Assembly: GCA_022448345.1 (NCBI GenBank)
Contig: JAKVCB010000007.1
Location: forward strand, 1-64,000
Reading direction: 5' to 3'
Length of the DNA stretch: 64,000 nucleotides
Origin: Pirellulales bacterium
GTDB lineage: Bacteria > Planctomycetota > Planctomycetia > Pirellulales > Lacipirellulaceae
The notes below the pieces were generated by a model. That model was not told where the DNA came from, made no database searches, and saw nothing but the letters and a program-made list of their open reading frames with translations. How positions within the stretch are numbered: the first letter of the stretch is position 1; every line of letters starts with the position of its first letter. Shown here one piece after another: positions 46,628 to 56,302 of this stretch. Both the position numbers and the translations under genes were made by a program.

Positions 46628-49525
46628 ATGTTCGAACAACGCAATCTAAAGGTCGACATCTGTGCACTGGGTCTGTTAGCTTTGACCACGTTCCTGGGTT
46701 TTGCGCTTTTGACCTATCACAAAACCGACCCGCCTGGCACGCTGGTCTATCCTGTACCCACAAGTTATCAAAATGCTTGTGGCGTCATCGGTGCGTTTGC
46801 TGCCCACAACCTCTTCACGACTCTCGGCATTGGGGCCTACTACGCCGTCGGCTCGCTTGCGATTCTGACAATTATACTTTTTAAGCGACGCGAGATTGAC
46901 CAACCTGTACTGAGAGCTGGTGGATGGATAGTTTCACTCGTCGGTCTTACTGCATTCGTTGCATTGGCCATTCCCAACTTTTCACCCGGTCCTGTTGTTG
47001 GTTCCGGAGGTTATGTCGGGGCAATAGCACGAAACTTGTTGGAGCAACACTTTGCACAGGCAGGAGCCTACATCTTTACGATCACCGTCCTGTTGGCTGG
47101 ACTCCTGCTCTGTACCGACTACGTGCTCCTAAAAGTGGCTGCACTAACAACGATCTTTTCAGGAAGAGGCCTCGTGAAAGTTGGACAACTTAGCCATGCC
47201 GCTGCATTGCGACGGAGAAGACGTTCCAAAATCGACGGCGAAAATAGCGACGAACCTCCAGAAGAAACCGCTGGAGAGACTTGGGTAGAGGAAGAAGACG
47301 ATGCCGAGTGGGATGATGAAGAACTTGACCAGGATACCGAAGATGAAGACCAGCAGCAGTCACCCCGCAAACTCAAAATCCGAACCCCCACCGAGAAGGA
47401 AACCAATGCGTCGAAACCGGCTCAAATTGACAACACTACAAAACCCCAAAACCAGGCTACGACCCAGTTAACATTATCTGGTGTCAACCTGGCCAACGGC
47501 TTGAAATCAGCCCTTGGCATGAAAGGAAACTCAACCGCTCCATCCCGACCAGCCCCGCCGAAAACCGAACGGGATAAAATCATTGAAAAACTTGAGGCGG
47601 CCGATCACGAGATACCTGGAAAAACCGATTATGAACTGCCCTCCCTAGATCTTCTCCTAGCCAACGAACGTGTTTCCTATAAAAGGTACGAACGGGAAGT
47701 CCGCCAAAAGGCCCACGTCCTGGAAAAGACCTTCAAAAACTTCGGATTCAACATCCGCGTTGCGGAAGTCGAAACCGGGCCGGTGATCGCTCAATACGAA
47801 GTCCAACTGGAAGCAGGCTTGCGATTGTCAAAAATCACCTCGCTGTCCGATGATCTGGCCATTGCACTACGTGTCCCCAGTGTTCGTATTGTTGCTCCCA
47901 TTCCCGGCAAGAATACCGTGGGGATTGAGGTTCCCAACGAAAATCGTCAAATCGTCAGGCTGCGGGAGGTCATTGAGGAAAGCAACGGTCGTACGAAACG
48001 GATGAAAATACCTATCTACCTTGGTAAAGATGTCGCCGGACGACCCATGGTAGTCGACCTCACTTCACTCCCTCACCTCTTGATTGCCGGAAGGACTGGT
48101 ACCGGAAAAAGTGTTTGCCTCAACTCAATCATTGTTTCTATGCTGATGGGCCGCGGCCCCGACGAAGTTCGCTTGTTGATGGTTGATCCCAAAATGGTTG
48201 AGCTTTCGGGATACCGAAAACTGCCTCATCTGATGCACCCAGTTGTCACCGACATGCAAAAAGCGGAAGCCATTTTGTCATGGGCAGTCGACAAAATGGA
48301 AGAACGATATCAACTCCTGGCCCGTGCCGGAGTCAGACACGTGAGCGTCTTCAATCAACTTGGGGATGAAGAACTCCGCGAACGAGTACGGCCCAAAAGC
48401 GAAACCGAGTGGGAACAAATCCCACGACAACTTCCCTATGTCGTTATTGTAGCAGACGAACTGGCTGACCTGATGATGACATCCGGTAAAGATGTCGAAC
48501 AACACATCATCCGCCTGGCCCAAAAAAGTCGCGCTGTGGGTATTCATTTGATCCTCGCAACGCAAAAACCCACCGTTGATGTGATCACGGGATTAATCAA
48601 GTCTAACTTGCCTGCCCGTATCGCTTTCCAAGTCGCCAGCCGTACCGACAGTCGTGTTGTACTTGACGAATCAGGAGCCGAAAAACTGCTGGGGAACGGC
48701 GATATGCTGTTCCTCTCGCCGGGAAGTAGTACCTTATTTCGTGGGCAAGGAACCTTTCTCTCTGATGACGAAATCTCAAACGTCGTTGATTTCGTGGGTA
48801 CTGACGACCCCCAATTTGCACACGAACTTCTGGAATTGAAAACTAAGGATGAAAAAGAAGCTGCAACGGCAGACAACTTCAAAAACCGGGATGAGCTCTA
48901 CGAAGCGGCTGTCGATGTCGTCGTACGTGAACGCCGTGGAAGTGTCTCCCTTTTGCAACGAACACTGGGAATCGGTTATGGACGGGCCGCACGGCTCATT
49001 GACTTTATGGCCGAAGATGGCGTTGTCGGTGAGTACAACGGTGCCCAAGCACGCGAAGTCCTGGTCTCACTTCAGCAGTGGGAAGACATGAATGCTCCGC
49101 AAGATCCCGACCAACAAGGGTCTACTACCGCCCCATCTTCGGCGGCCGAAAACAACTCCGTAATGGATCGAAATAAAGTTGACCTAAAACGGGAAGTAAC
49201 CAGTCAAACAGTCGCCCCTCTAGCCAGCCAGGAATCCATAGAAAATCTGGAATCCGAAAGCAGCGACACTTCTCAGAACGTTCCATGGACCGTAGAAGAG
49301 GAAACCGAAGAAGAAGACCAACACGAAGAAGATGAGTACGAAGAAGAAGGAGAAGAAGAAGAGCACGAAGAGTACGAGGACGGAGAAGAAGACGAGTACG
49401 AGGACGAAGAAGAAGACGAGTACGAAGACGAAGAAGAAGGCGAGTACGAAGACGAAGAAGAAGGCGAGTACGAAGACGAAGAAGAGGAAGAAACCGAAGA
49501 AGAAAAGCCTATCGACATCGCGTAG
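46628..49525 (+). CDS. ftsK: FtsK/SpoIIIE DNA translocase with hyperacidic C-terminal tail
   Basis: 965 residues from the ATG at 46628. Four N-terminal membrane helices (to about 185), an acidic linker (about 205-245), then the hexameric motor: alpha-beta-domain start LERVSYKRYE-type region, Walker A AGRTGTGKSV near 487, Walker B YVVIVADELADLMM. The DNA-reading gamma domain is at about 755-812 (SVSLLQRTLGIGYGRAARLI). Ordinary FtsK ends there; here a further ~150 residues follow, the last 75 almost all Glu, Asp and Tyr, with four DEYEDEEE-type units encoded by 24-base repeats. It pumps chromosomal DNA at division. Confidence 0.94.
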   Translation: MFEQRNLKVDICALGLLALTTFLGFALLTYHKTDPPGTLVYPVPTSYQNACGVIGAFAAHNLFTTLGIGAYYAVGSLAILTIILFKRREIDQPVLRAGGWIVSLVGLTAFVALAIPNFSPGPVVGSGGYVGAIARNLLEQHFAQAGAYIFTITVLLAGLLLCTDYVLLKVAALTTIFSGRGLVKVGQLSHAAALRRRRRSKIDGENSDEPPEETAGETWVEEEDDAEWDDEELDQDTEDEDQQQSPRKLKIRTPTEKETNASKPAQIDNTTKPQNQATTQLTLSGVNLANGLKSALGMKGNSTAPSRPAPPKTERDKIIEKLEAADHEIPGKTDYELPSLDLLLANERVSYKRYEREVRQKAHVLEKTFKNFGFNIRVAEVETGPVIAQYEVQLEAGLRLSKITSLSDDLAIALRVPSVRIVAPIPGKNTVGIEVPNENRQIVRLREVIEESNGRTKRMKIPIYLGKDVAGRPMVVDLTSLPHLLIAGRTGTGKSVCLNSIIVSMLMGRGPDEVRLLMVDPKMVELSGYRKLPHLMHPVVTDMQKAEAILSWAVDKMEERYQLLARAGVRHVSVFNQLGDEELRERVRPKSETEWEQIPRQLPYVVIVADELADLMMTSGKDVEQHIIRLAQKSRAVGIHLILATQKPTVDVITGLIKSNLPARIAFQVASRTDSRVVLDESGAEKLLGNGDMLFLSPGSSTLFRGQGTFLSDDEISNVVDFVGTDDPQFAHELLELKTKDEKEAATADNFKNRDELYEAAVDVVVRERRGSVSLLQRTLGIGYGRAARLIDFMAEDGVVGEYNGAQAREVLVSLQQWEDMNAPQDPDQQGSTTAPSSAAENNSVMDRNKVDLKREVTSQTVAPLASQESIENLESESSDTSQNVPWTVEEETEEEDQHEEDEYEEEGEEEEHEEYEDGEEDEYEDEEEDEYEDEEEGEYEDEEEGEYEDEEEEETEEEKPIDIA
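49391..49486 (+). repeat. Four tandem 24-base repeats inside ftsK
   Basis: Units at 49391-49414, 49415-49438, 49439-49462 and 49463-49486 differ by one or two bases and each encodes an [D/G]EYEDEEE octapeptide in frame. Copy-number change would alter only the tail length. Confidence 0.9.
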
Positions 49526-49818
49526 CGGCTCGAGAAGGTAATTTCCCAGAGAGGTGTCACCTCGGTCTTCTTTTGGACGCATTGAAAATTCAACGCCAAC
49601 CTCACTGACACCCCCTCTACCGAGGAAAACCACCTGCTAGTCACCAAGAATGGTTTTGGGACACTCACTCGACACACGTCGGTCATAAAGGTGGCCCCAC
49701 ATTTTGTGAAATTGCCCACTCCCCGCTATCCTCACAGAATGCTACACTAGTGCAGACGGGTGAGCGTCTTTTCCCGACGGGTGTACGCGTTTTATTGGCC
49801 GGAAAAAAAGGGTTCTCG

Positions 49819-50442
49819 ATGGAAACAAAGCAATCAGGGTACAGAATTCATAGGATCACCATTCTGGCAGGCTTTGGGGCACTGGTTGCCATCAATACTG
49901 TCGTTCAACGAGAAACGGCGGCATCGCCAAAGCAACCCGTTGTGGCCACCGCCCAGCCAACGGCAGTCCAACCAACGGCAGCAGCCAATTCGCTGTCGGT
50001 GGCACCCCCATTCATCTTTGCCCAAAATGAGCCAACCCGTGTTGAGGCTCCCCTGCCTCCCGATGAGGGAGAACCCAAGTCCCGGTTAGTCAGCCCCTCG
50101 GATCATGTCGTTGCGGATGAAACCATCGACCCCGCTGTGGCCACCTGCATTCCAGTCTCTGTGTGTGAACACAAATTGCACCTTAGCGCAAGAAGATTTC
50201 TGGTGTGTCACCCTGGTACGACTCCCGCCGCGCTGGAAATCGTCAACCCGGCAGATTGTCGCTGTTGCTGCTATGAGGTTGAAGTTTGCTTGCCATCCTG
50301 TTGCACTGGCGCACCGATATCGTCGAGCCGGGTCGGACTTTTCCAACGAGGGATCGTCGAATACTGTTGGCCATGTGGCTGGCGGGCCAGAATCGTATTT
50401 CGTGCATCCGGTGACATCGTGGTGCACTACGATGCCAATTGA
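49819..50442 (+). CDS. Secreted Cys-rich protein of unknown function
   Basis: 207 residues. An N-terminal hydrophobic helix (ITILAGFGALVAINTVV) acts as signal or anchor; a Pro/Ala/Gln-rich stretch follows to about residue 75. From about 110 on there are 13 or so Cys, in CIPVSVCEH, RRFLVCHPG, DCRCCCYEVEVCLPSCC and EYCWPCGWRARIVF. The final part is strand-like and ends VHYDAN. The Cys density suggests a disulfide-rich or metal-binding surface protein. No named family recognised. The ATG at 49819 precedes the hydrophobic helix directly; 49750 is also in frame. Confidence 0.65.
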   Translation: METKQSGYRIHRITILAGFGALVAINTVVQRETAASPKQPVVATAQPTAVQPTAAANSLSVAPPFIFAQNEPTRVEAPLPPDEGEPKSRLVSPSDHVVADETIDPAVATCIPVSVCEHKLHLSARRFLVCHPGTTPAALEIVNPADCRCCCYEVEVCLPSCCTGAPISSSRVGLFQRGIVEYCWPCGWRARIVFRASGDIVVHYDAN

Positions 50443-50494
50443 CGTGGCTGCCAATTGGTAGGGATGCGCCAGAGAGTTGGAACAGTCGGGTAAC

Positions 50495-50523
50495 TTGCCC
50501 CGGATCAGCGGGCCCGCTACAGT
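50495..50523 (+). promoter_or_regulatory. Candidate promoter of the cimA leader
   Basis: TTGCCC (50495-50500) and TACAGT (50518-50523) with a 17-base spacer. Predicted start near 50530, about 40 bases before the leader peptide. The boxes are only moderate matches. Confidence 0.4.
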
Positions 50524-50571
50524 TCCCCTATCGCAAAACCACTGGCTCATCTAGAGTAGAAGGCATCCATG

Positions 50572-50652
50572 ATGTACCCCTCCTGCAAGATGATTTTTGG
50601 TGTCGCATACGGCGCTGGAATCCTCACAATTATGCTGAGAGGGCAGCCCTAG
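50572..50652 (+). CDS. Putative attenuator leader peptide of cimA
   Basis: A 26-residue frame (counted from the second of two adjacent ATGs; 50569 is the first) with AGAAGG 8 bases upstream. It contains ILTIML shortly before its stop, that is, two Ile and two Leu codons together, plus an Ile at codon 8. The stop overlaps the segment 50646-50654 that can pair with the left arm of the following terminator. Too short to call on coding statistics; supported by layout only. Confidence 0.5.
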   Translation: MYPSCKMIFGVAYGAGILTIMLRGQP

Positions 50653-50685
50653 GGTCGGTTTCGGTTGCGGATCGATACACACTTC

Positions 50686-50716
50686 CCTGAGGCCCCAAAA
50701 GCCTCGGGGTTTTTTT
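50686..50716 (+). terminator. Terminator between leader peptide and cimA
   Basis: A 9-bp stem (50686-50694 with 50701-50709, one T-G pair) and a CCCAAAA-type loop of 6, followed by a run of seven T. It lies 34 bases after the leader stop and 112 before the cimA ATG. It may also end the upstream Cys-rich transcript. GCCCTAGGG at 50646-50654 can pair with its left arm (8 of 9 positions, one wobble, one mismatch), a possible antiterminator. Confidence 0.8.
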
Positions 50717-50828
50717 ATGACAACGACATTCCTTCTGGTAATGGTGGAGCCCATAAGCAACTTGTTGCGATGCCAACCTTTGACGGGCGTGGCAACCTGT
50801 CCAAATCAGACTGGTAAACGATAGCGCG

Positions 50829-52400
50829 ATGACACGAATCGAGATCTACGACACAACCCTTCGCGATGGCGCACAAGGTGAAGGGGTCAATTTTTCGCTT
50901 GAGGACAAGCTTCTGATTGCCCGAAGACTCGATGAACTTGGCTTCGATTTCATCGAAGGCGGCTATCCCCTTTCGAACCCCAAAGATGCAGAATTTTTCC
51001 AACGGCTCGCAGAAAATCCACTGAACAACAGTCGCGTGTGTGCATTTGGCATGACGCGGCGAAAGGACATTACGGCAGCCGAAGATCCCGGCATGAAGGC
51101 GCTGCTGGAATCACAAGCATCCGTTCTGACCATCGTGGGGAAGACGCATGACTTCCACGCCACAGAAGTACTGCGGGTATCGCTGGAAGAAAATCTGGTG
51201 ATGATTCGCGAGACAGTCGCCTACCTGCACGCGGCAGGGCGCGACATCATCTACGATGCCGAACACTTTTTTGATGGCTGGAAAGCGAACCCGGATTACG
51301 CCCGAAAAACGATCCAATCGGCCGTTGAGGGTGGAGCGATGCTGGTAGTGATGTGTGACACCAATGGTGGGAGCCTGCCTGAAGAGATCGCAGCGATTAC
51401 CAAGGAAGCCTTGTCGGTAGTCGATGTTCCACTTGGTATCCATACACACAATGATTGTGATCTGTCAGCAGCAAATTCTTTAGCGGCCATAGATGCCGGA
51501 GCGATCCACGTTCAGGGCACAATCAATGGACTTGGTGAACGATGTGGCAATGCTGACTTGATTGCGATCATGGCCAATCTGGCTATCAAGAAAGATGGTT
51601 ACGAGTTATTGAGCGGAAATGGAGTCAAGCATCTGACGGAACTTTCTCGTTACGTTTATGAGGTTGCTAATTTGCACTTCCGCTCTAACCAGCCCTTCGT
51701 CGGACCGAGTGCATTTGCCCACAAGGGTGGAATGCACGTCCATGCTATTAATCGAGCAGTCACGAGTTACGAACACATTCCACCCGAAACGGTAGGCAAC
51801 GAACGCCGCGTGCTGGTCAGTGAACTCTCGGGACGATCAAATATCATTGCCTTGGCGACCAAGCACGACCTTGAGCACGACAAAGCGCTCATGGATAAAT
51901 TGCTTCACCAGGTTGTTGAGATGGAAAACCGCGGATACCAATTTGAAGCCGCCGAGGCCTCTTTTGACCTGCTAGTAAAACGGGCTGCGGGAACATTTTC
52001 TCCCCACTTCGAGCGCATCAACTACCAAGTCAATGTGGAGGTGGAGAATCAGAAACAGGAACCGACTACCGTCGCGACGGTTAAACTACGGATCGAAGAC
52101 CGTACGTTCTACGAGGTTGCCGAGGGCGATGGTCCGGTAAATGCCCTCGACAACGCAATCAGAAAGGCACTTTACACCGTGTTTCCAAAGTTGGCAGACA
52201 TGTGTCTTGTGGATTACAAAGTACGGGTCATCAATTCCGAGGCAGCGACGGCTGCCGCCGTTCGAGTCGTAATCGAAAGTCGTGATGCCGATGGCGAAGT
52301 GTGGGGTACCGTCGGTGTACATGAAAACGTCATTGAAGCGAGTTGGAACGCGCTGGTTGACAGCATTGAGTACAAATTGATCAAGGACGAGAATAACTAA
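50829..52400 (+). CDS. cimA: (R)-citramalate synthase
   Basis: 523 residues. Condenses pyruvate and acetyl-CoA to citramalate, the first step of the threonine-independent route to isoleucine. The catalytic TIM barrel opens with EIYDTTLRDGAQGEGVNFS and has FIEGGYPLSNPKD, GIHTHNDCDLSAANSLAAID and VQGTINGLGERCGNADL. The C-terminal LeuA-type allosteric domain (about 390-520) contains DGPVNALDNAIRKAL and VRVVIESRDADGEVWGTVGV. GGYP in the barrel and the DxxxxAxE-poor linker fit CimA better than isopropylmalate or homocitrate synthases. An upstream leader peptide and terminator suggest control by isoleucine supply. A small frame at 50717-50824 stands just before it. Confidence 0.9.
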   Translation: MTRIEIYDTTLRDGAQGEGVNFSLEDKLLIARRLDELGFDFIEGGYPLSNPKDAEFFQRLAENPLNNSRVCAFGMTRRKDITAAEDPGMKALLESQASVLTIVGKTHDFHATEVLRVSLEENLVMIRETVAYLHAAGRDIIYDAEHFFDGWKANPDYARKTIQSAVEGGAMLVVMCDTNGGSLPEEIAAITKEALSVVDVPLGIHTHNDCDLSAANSLAAIDAGAIHVQGTINGLGERCGNADLIAIMANLAIKKDGYELLSGNGVKHLTELSRYVYEVANLHFRSNQPFVGPSAFAHKGGMHVHAINRAVTSYEHIPPETVGNERRVLVSELSGRSNIIALATKHDLEHDKALMDKLLHQVVEMENRGYQFEAAEASFDLLVKRAAGTFSPHFERINYQVNVEVENQKQEPTTVATVKLRIEDRTFYEVAEGDGPVNALDNAIRKALYTVFPKLADMCLVDYKVRVINSEAATAAAVRVVIESRDADGEVWGTVGVHENVIEASWNALVDSIEYKLIKDENN

Positions 52401-52472
52401 TCCCTTCCCTGCTTTGTTGCGTCTCTGTACCGTGTTCTAACAGCTGAGTTCTAGGGCTCTACCGATTCAATC

Positions 52473-55400
52473 ATGACAGCCACTTCCGAAGTATCGCTCC
52501 AAGATCTGCCCTCCCAATATGACCATGCTGGGGCCCAGGAACGCTGGTACCCGTTCTGGGAACGTTGCGGCTATTTTCATGCCGACCCGAATGACCCCAG
52601 CCCTCCGTATACGATCGTCATCCCTCCGCCCAATGTCACTGGAGCACTCCACCTGGGGCATGCGCTGAACAACACCTTGCAGGACATTCTCGTCCGGATG
52701 AAACGGATGCAAGGCTACAACGTGCTCTGGATGCCGGGGACGGACCACGCCGGAATTGCCACGCAAGCTGTCGTGGAACGACGGTTACTGGAAGAGGAAG
52801 GACAATCGAGGCACGATTTGGGGCGCGAGGGACTTGTCAAACGCATTTGGAACTGGAAGGAGCAATACGAGGCCCGGATCCTGGGACAGCTCAAACAACT
52901 TGGGTGTAGCTGCGACTGGAAACGAACTCGCTTCACCCTCGATGACACCTGTGCCCGGGCAGTGCGTGAAACGTTTTTCCAACTTTTCCAGGACGACAAA
53001 ATCTACCGTGGCAAGCGCCTGGTCAATTGGGATACCTTTCTACAAACCGCTGTGAGCGATGACGAAGTCTTCCACGAAACGGTCAAAGGCCACTTTTGGC
53101 ATATCAATTATCCCGTAATTGACCCGCAACGGGGTGAACCGACGCACGTGACCATTGCCACAACGCGACCTGAAACGATGCTTGGTGATACGGCAGTCGC
53201 TGTTCATCCAGACCCGGCAGCTGCCCTTGAGAAAGTAAAATTGAGTCTTGTCGAAAAACTTGCCTCCGCTCCAGAAAAAGACCAACCTTTCCTTAAGGAG
53301 CAAATCACAGCCCTAGAAGTTCACCGAAAAACGAAACTCGCCGGACTCGAACAGCTTCGAGATATGGCGCGTGACGGTCGCAAACTTCTACTCCCGCTGG
53401 TCGAACGTGAGATTCCAATCATCGCCGATCCCTGGGCAAAACCAGAACTCGGATCTGGCAGCGTAAAAATTACACCAGCCCACGACCCGAACGACTACGA
53501 TGTCTGGAAACGCAACCAGGAAATTGGTGCGATCAACATTATCAATCCCGATGGAACACTCAATGAAAATGCTGGCCCCTATGTAGGCCTTAAAATCAAG
53601 AAAGCCCGGGAAAAGGTCGTCGCCGACCTTGAATCGCAAGGTTTGCTACCAGAAATTGAAGACCGTGAAATTGATCTGGCCCATTCCGATCGCTCGAAAA
53701 CGCCCATCGAACCGTACCTCGCTGACCAGTGGTTCGTGAAAATGGATCAACTGGCCCAATCAGCCATGGATGCCGTCACCGATGGTCGTGTGACCATTGT
53801 ACCCAAACGTTATGCCAAAGGTTATCTTGACTGGCTCGGTGAAAAGCGAGACTGGCCAATCGGCCGTCAACTTTGGTGGGGACACCGAATTCCTGTATGG
53901 ACCTTGAATCAGGAAAGACTACCTGATCATCCAGCAGCCGCTTCGAATGCGACAACGCAACTCCATCGGATGCTCGACGGGTTGGCGGATTTCAAAAAAG
54001 CGGACCGGTTATCAATCAAGCAAGAAGAAGAAAATGGTAAGATCACCAAAGTCTTTGTGTGTGTACGAAGCGAAAATGATCCCGAAGTCATCAACTGCCT
54101 GGAGAAGGACAACTGGTTCAGGCAGGAAGATGACGTCCTCGACACCTGGTTCTCGAGCGCTCTGTGGCCACATTCCACCTTAGGCTGGCCAGAAAACACC
54201 GGTGAACTCGCCAAGTTCTATCCAACCAGCACGCTTGTCACAAGTCGCGATATCATCACACTCTGGGTAGCGAGGATGGTGCTCACAGGGCTTTACAACA
54301 TGAACGGCATTCCCTTCAAAGAAGTGTATGTCCATCCTAAAATCCTCGATGGATATGGCGAAACCATGTCCAAGAGTAAAGGCAATGGGGTCGACCCGGT
54401 CGACGTGATTGAGAAATTTGGAGCAGATGCTCTTCGCTTTGGTATCGCCTACCTGACCACTGAGACTCAGGACGTGCGAATGCCTGTCGATTTCGAGTGC
54501 CCTCACTGCCAGGCCCTCGTGAAACAAACCAAGAAGAACCGTCGGCTTCCCAGAATTGAGTGTCAGAAATGTAATGAGCCGTTCCGTACCCAGTGGGCAG
54601 AATCGGAAGAAGACCAAACATTACAACGCGGGTCGGTGGTGAGTGATCGGTTTGAACTCGGTCGCAACTTTTGCAACAAGTTGTGGAATGCCTCCCGATT
54701 CTCCCTGATGAATCTCTCCGAATACGAAGCGGGCCCCGTCGACTCGGAAAAATTGCGACTCGAAGACCGGTGGCTCCTGTCGCGACTCACGACCGTTACA
54801 CAACAAGTAACCTCGGCCCTCCACGAATACCGGTACGCAGACGCCGCTCGCACCCTCTACGATTTTGCCTGGGACGAATTTTGTAGTTTTTACGTAGAAA
54901 TGACCAAAACCCGGTTTGCCGTTGCCGCAGAGCGCACAACCGCTCAGCGTGTTTTAGCACATGCACTCGATACCATCCTGCGGTTACTCCACCCGCTAAT
55001 TCCATTCCTCACCGAGGAAGTTTGGCAACGACTCAATGAGGTCGCTCCCACTCGAGGTTTACCCGAACCAGTCGCAGCAGCGGAAAGTGTTTGTGTTGCA
55101 CCGTGGCCCGACACCAATGCCTCGTATCAAGACCCTGCAATCGAGGAACAATTTGCGCAATTCCAGGCCGTACTCGGCGCGGTGAGAAAAATCCGTACCG
55201 AAAACAACCTGCCGACCAGGGAACCGGTTGACTTTCACGTGCGGTGCAACCCATCCGTTGCCAAGCTGCTCGAACCAATGCAACCCTATTTCAGCTCGAT
55301 GGCCAAAGCTACCGCTAAAGCGTTGGGTCCTGACACAACATCGCCCCAAAGGTCGGCCAGTGAAGCGCTGGCCGGTCTGGAAGTACACCTTGACATTAGC

Positions 55401-55616
55401 GCTTTTTTCGACGTCGATGTCGAACGAGCTCGCCTTGGCAAACAGCTTGAGGATCTTGCAGGGCGCATCGAATCGATTAATAAGAAACTCGCCAACGAGA
55501 ACTTTGTCAACAAAGCTCCGGCCAACGTCGTTGCCCAGCAGCGTGAAAGCCTTGCCGAAGCCCAGGCGCAGCTTGACTCAATCAAAATTGCAATAGAAAA
55601 ACTTGCCGGCGATTAA
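52473..55616 (+). CDS. valS: Valyl-tRNA synthetase with inserted zinc ribbon
   Basis: 1,047 residues. HIGH-type PPNVTGALHLGHALNNTL near residue 50, an editing CP1 domain with TTRPETMLGDTAVAVHP, KMSKS as ETMSKSKGNGVDP near 632, an anticodon-binding domain and a C-terminal coiled-coil arm (ARLGKQLEDLAGRIESINKK). At about 676-700, just after KMSKS, a CPHC...CQKC zinc ribbon of about 25 residues is inserted; most bacterial ValS lack it. A further insert in CP1 around 255-300 lengthens the protein. It is 72 bases downstream of cimA on the same strand, so valine charging and isoleucine synthesis may share transcripts. Confidence 0.96.
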   Translation: MTATSEVSLQDLPSQYDHAGAQERWYPFWERCGYFHADPNDPSPPYTIVIPPPNVTGALHLGHALNNTLQDILVRMKRMQGYNVLWMPGTDHAGIATQAVVERRLLEEEGQSRHDLGREGLVKRIWNWKEQYEARILGQLKQLGCSCDWKRTRFTLDDTCARAVRETFFQLFQDDKIYRGKRLVNWDTFLQTAVSDDEVFHETVKGHFWHINYPVIDPQRGEPTHVTIATTRPETMLGDTAVAVHPDPAAALEKVKLSLVEKLASAPEKDQPFLKEQITALEVHRKTKLAGLEQLRDMARDGRKLLLPLVEREIPIIADPWAKPELGSGSVKITPAHDPNDYDVWKRNQEIGAINIINPDGTLNENAGPYVGLKIKKAREKVVADLESQGLLPEIEDREIDLAHSDRSKTPIEPYLADQWFVKMDQLAQSAMDAVTDGRVTIVPKRYAKGYLDWLGEKRDWPIGRQLWWGHRIPVWTLNQERLPDHPAAASNATTQLHRMLDGLADFKKADRLSIKQEEENGKITKVFVCVRSENDPEVINCLEKDNWFRQEDDVLDTWFSSALWPHSTLGWPENTGELAKFYPTSTLVTSRDIITLWVARMVLTGLYNMNGIPFKEVYVHPKILDGYGETMSKSKGNGVDPVDVIEKFGADALRFGIAYLTTETQDVRMPVDFECPHCQALVKQTKKNRRLPRIECQKCNEPFRTQWAESEEDQTLQRGSVVSDRFELGRNFCNKLWNASRFSLMNLSEYEAGPVDSEKLRLEDRWLLSRLTTVTQQVTSALHEYRYADAARTLYDFAWDEFCSFYVEMTKTRFAVAAERTTAQRVLAHALDTILRLLHPLIPFLTEEVWQRLNEVAPTRGLPEPVAAAESVCVAPWPDTNASYQDPAIEEQFAQFQAVLGAVRKIRTENNLPTREPVDFHVRCNPSVAKLLEPMQPYFSSMAKATAKALGPDTTSPQRSASEALAGLEVHLDISAFFDVDVERARLGKQLEDLAGRIESINKKLANENFVNKAPANVVAQQRESLAEAQAQLDSIKIAIEKLAGD

Positions 55617-55836
55617 AAAATGTTTCCTCATCGCTCCCTGATCATTCTCCGCAAGACAGGGAACCTCTCTTTTAAAGAACCCCACCGCTTCATTTTTCAT
55701 ATACTCGTTCTTTATTTGCATACCAGGTTAACTGCATACTGGTCTCTTGGTCGACATTCCAGCTATAATGAATACAGACCGCAGCAGTGGCTGGCTACGG
55801 TCTTTCAGCGCGCCGCTCAGCAAGAGGATATGCATC

Positions 55837-56247
55837 ATGCCCGTTTCGATGGAACTTTCGCGAATTATCATCAGCGAAATCAACGATCAACAAGTTATTT
55901 ACCTGAAGGAGGTCGATGGGGATCGGATGTTCCCAATCTTGATCGGTATATTCGAGGCAACCAGTATTGACCGCCGTGTCAAACAACTCGAGGCTCCAAG
56001 GCCACTGACACATGATCTCCTGGTTAATACCGTCGAAACACTCGGTGCGGATTTCCAGGATGTTATGATCAGCGAACTGAAAGACCACACTTACTTCGCC
56101 AAACTGCGAATTCGGCATGACGGCGAATTGACTGAAATCGATTGCCGGCCAAGCGATGCGATTGCCGTGGCAGTGACGTGCAACCCCCTTTTGCCAATCT
56201 ACGTTTCTGAAGATGTGCTCAATGACGTAATGGGAGAAGGAATTTGA
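55837..56247 (+). CDS. Bifunctional nuclease family protein (DUF151)
   Basis: 136 residues. ELSRIIISEINDQQVIYLKE, the middle FPILIGIFEATSID and DFQDVMISELKDHTYFAKLR, and the closing DCRPSDAIAVAVTCNPLLPIYV are the BFN/DUF151 pattern. Plant and Thermotoga relatives are reported as acid DNases/RNases or as having unknown structure-based roles. The ATG at 55837 has AGAGGA 8 bases upstream; longer frames from 55747 add no family residues. Confidence 0.88.
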   Translation: MPVSMELSRIIISEINDQQVIYLKEVDGDRMFPILIGIFEATSIDRRVKQLEAPRPLTHDLLVNTVETLGADFQDVMISELKDHTYFAKLRIRHDGELTEIDCRPSDAIAVAVTCNPLLPIYVSEDVLNDVMGEGI

Positions 56248-56302
56248 AGCCCGGTGGCGCAGCCGGACAATCGGGACACGGAAAAATACAGGGCGGAACT
56301 TG

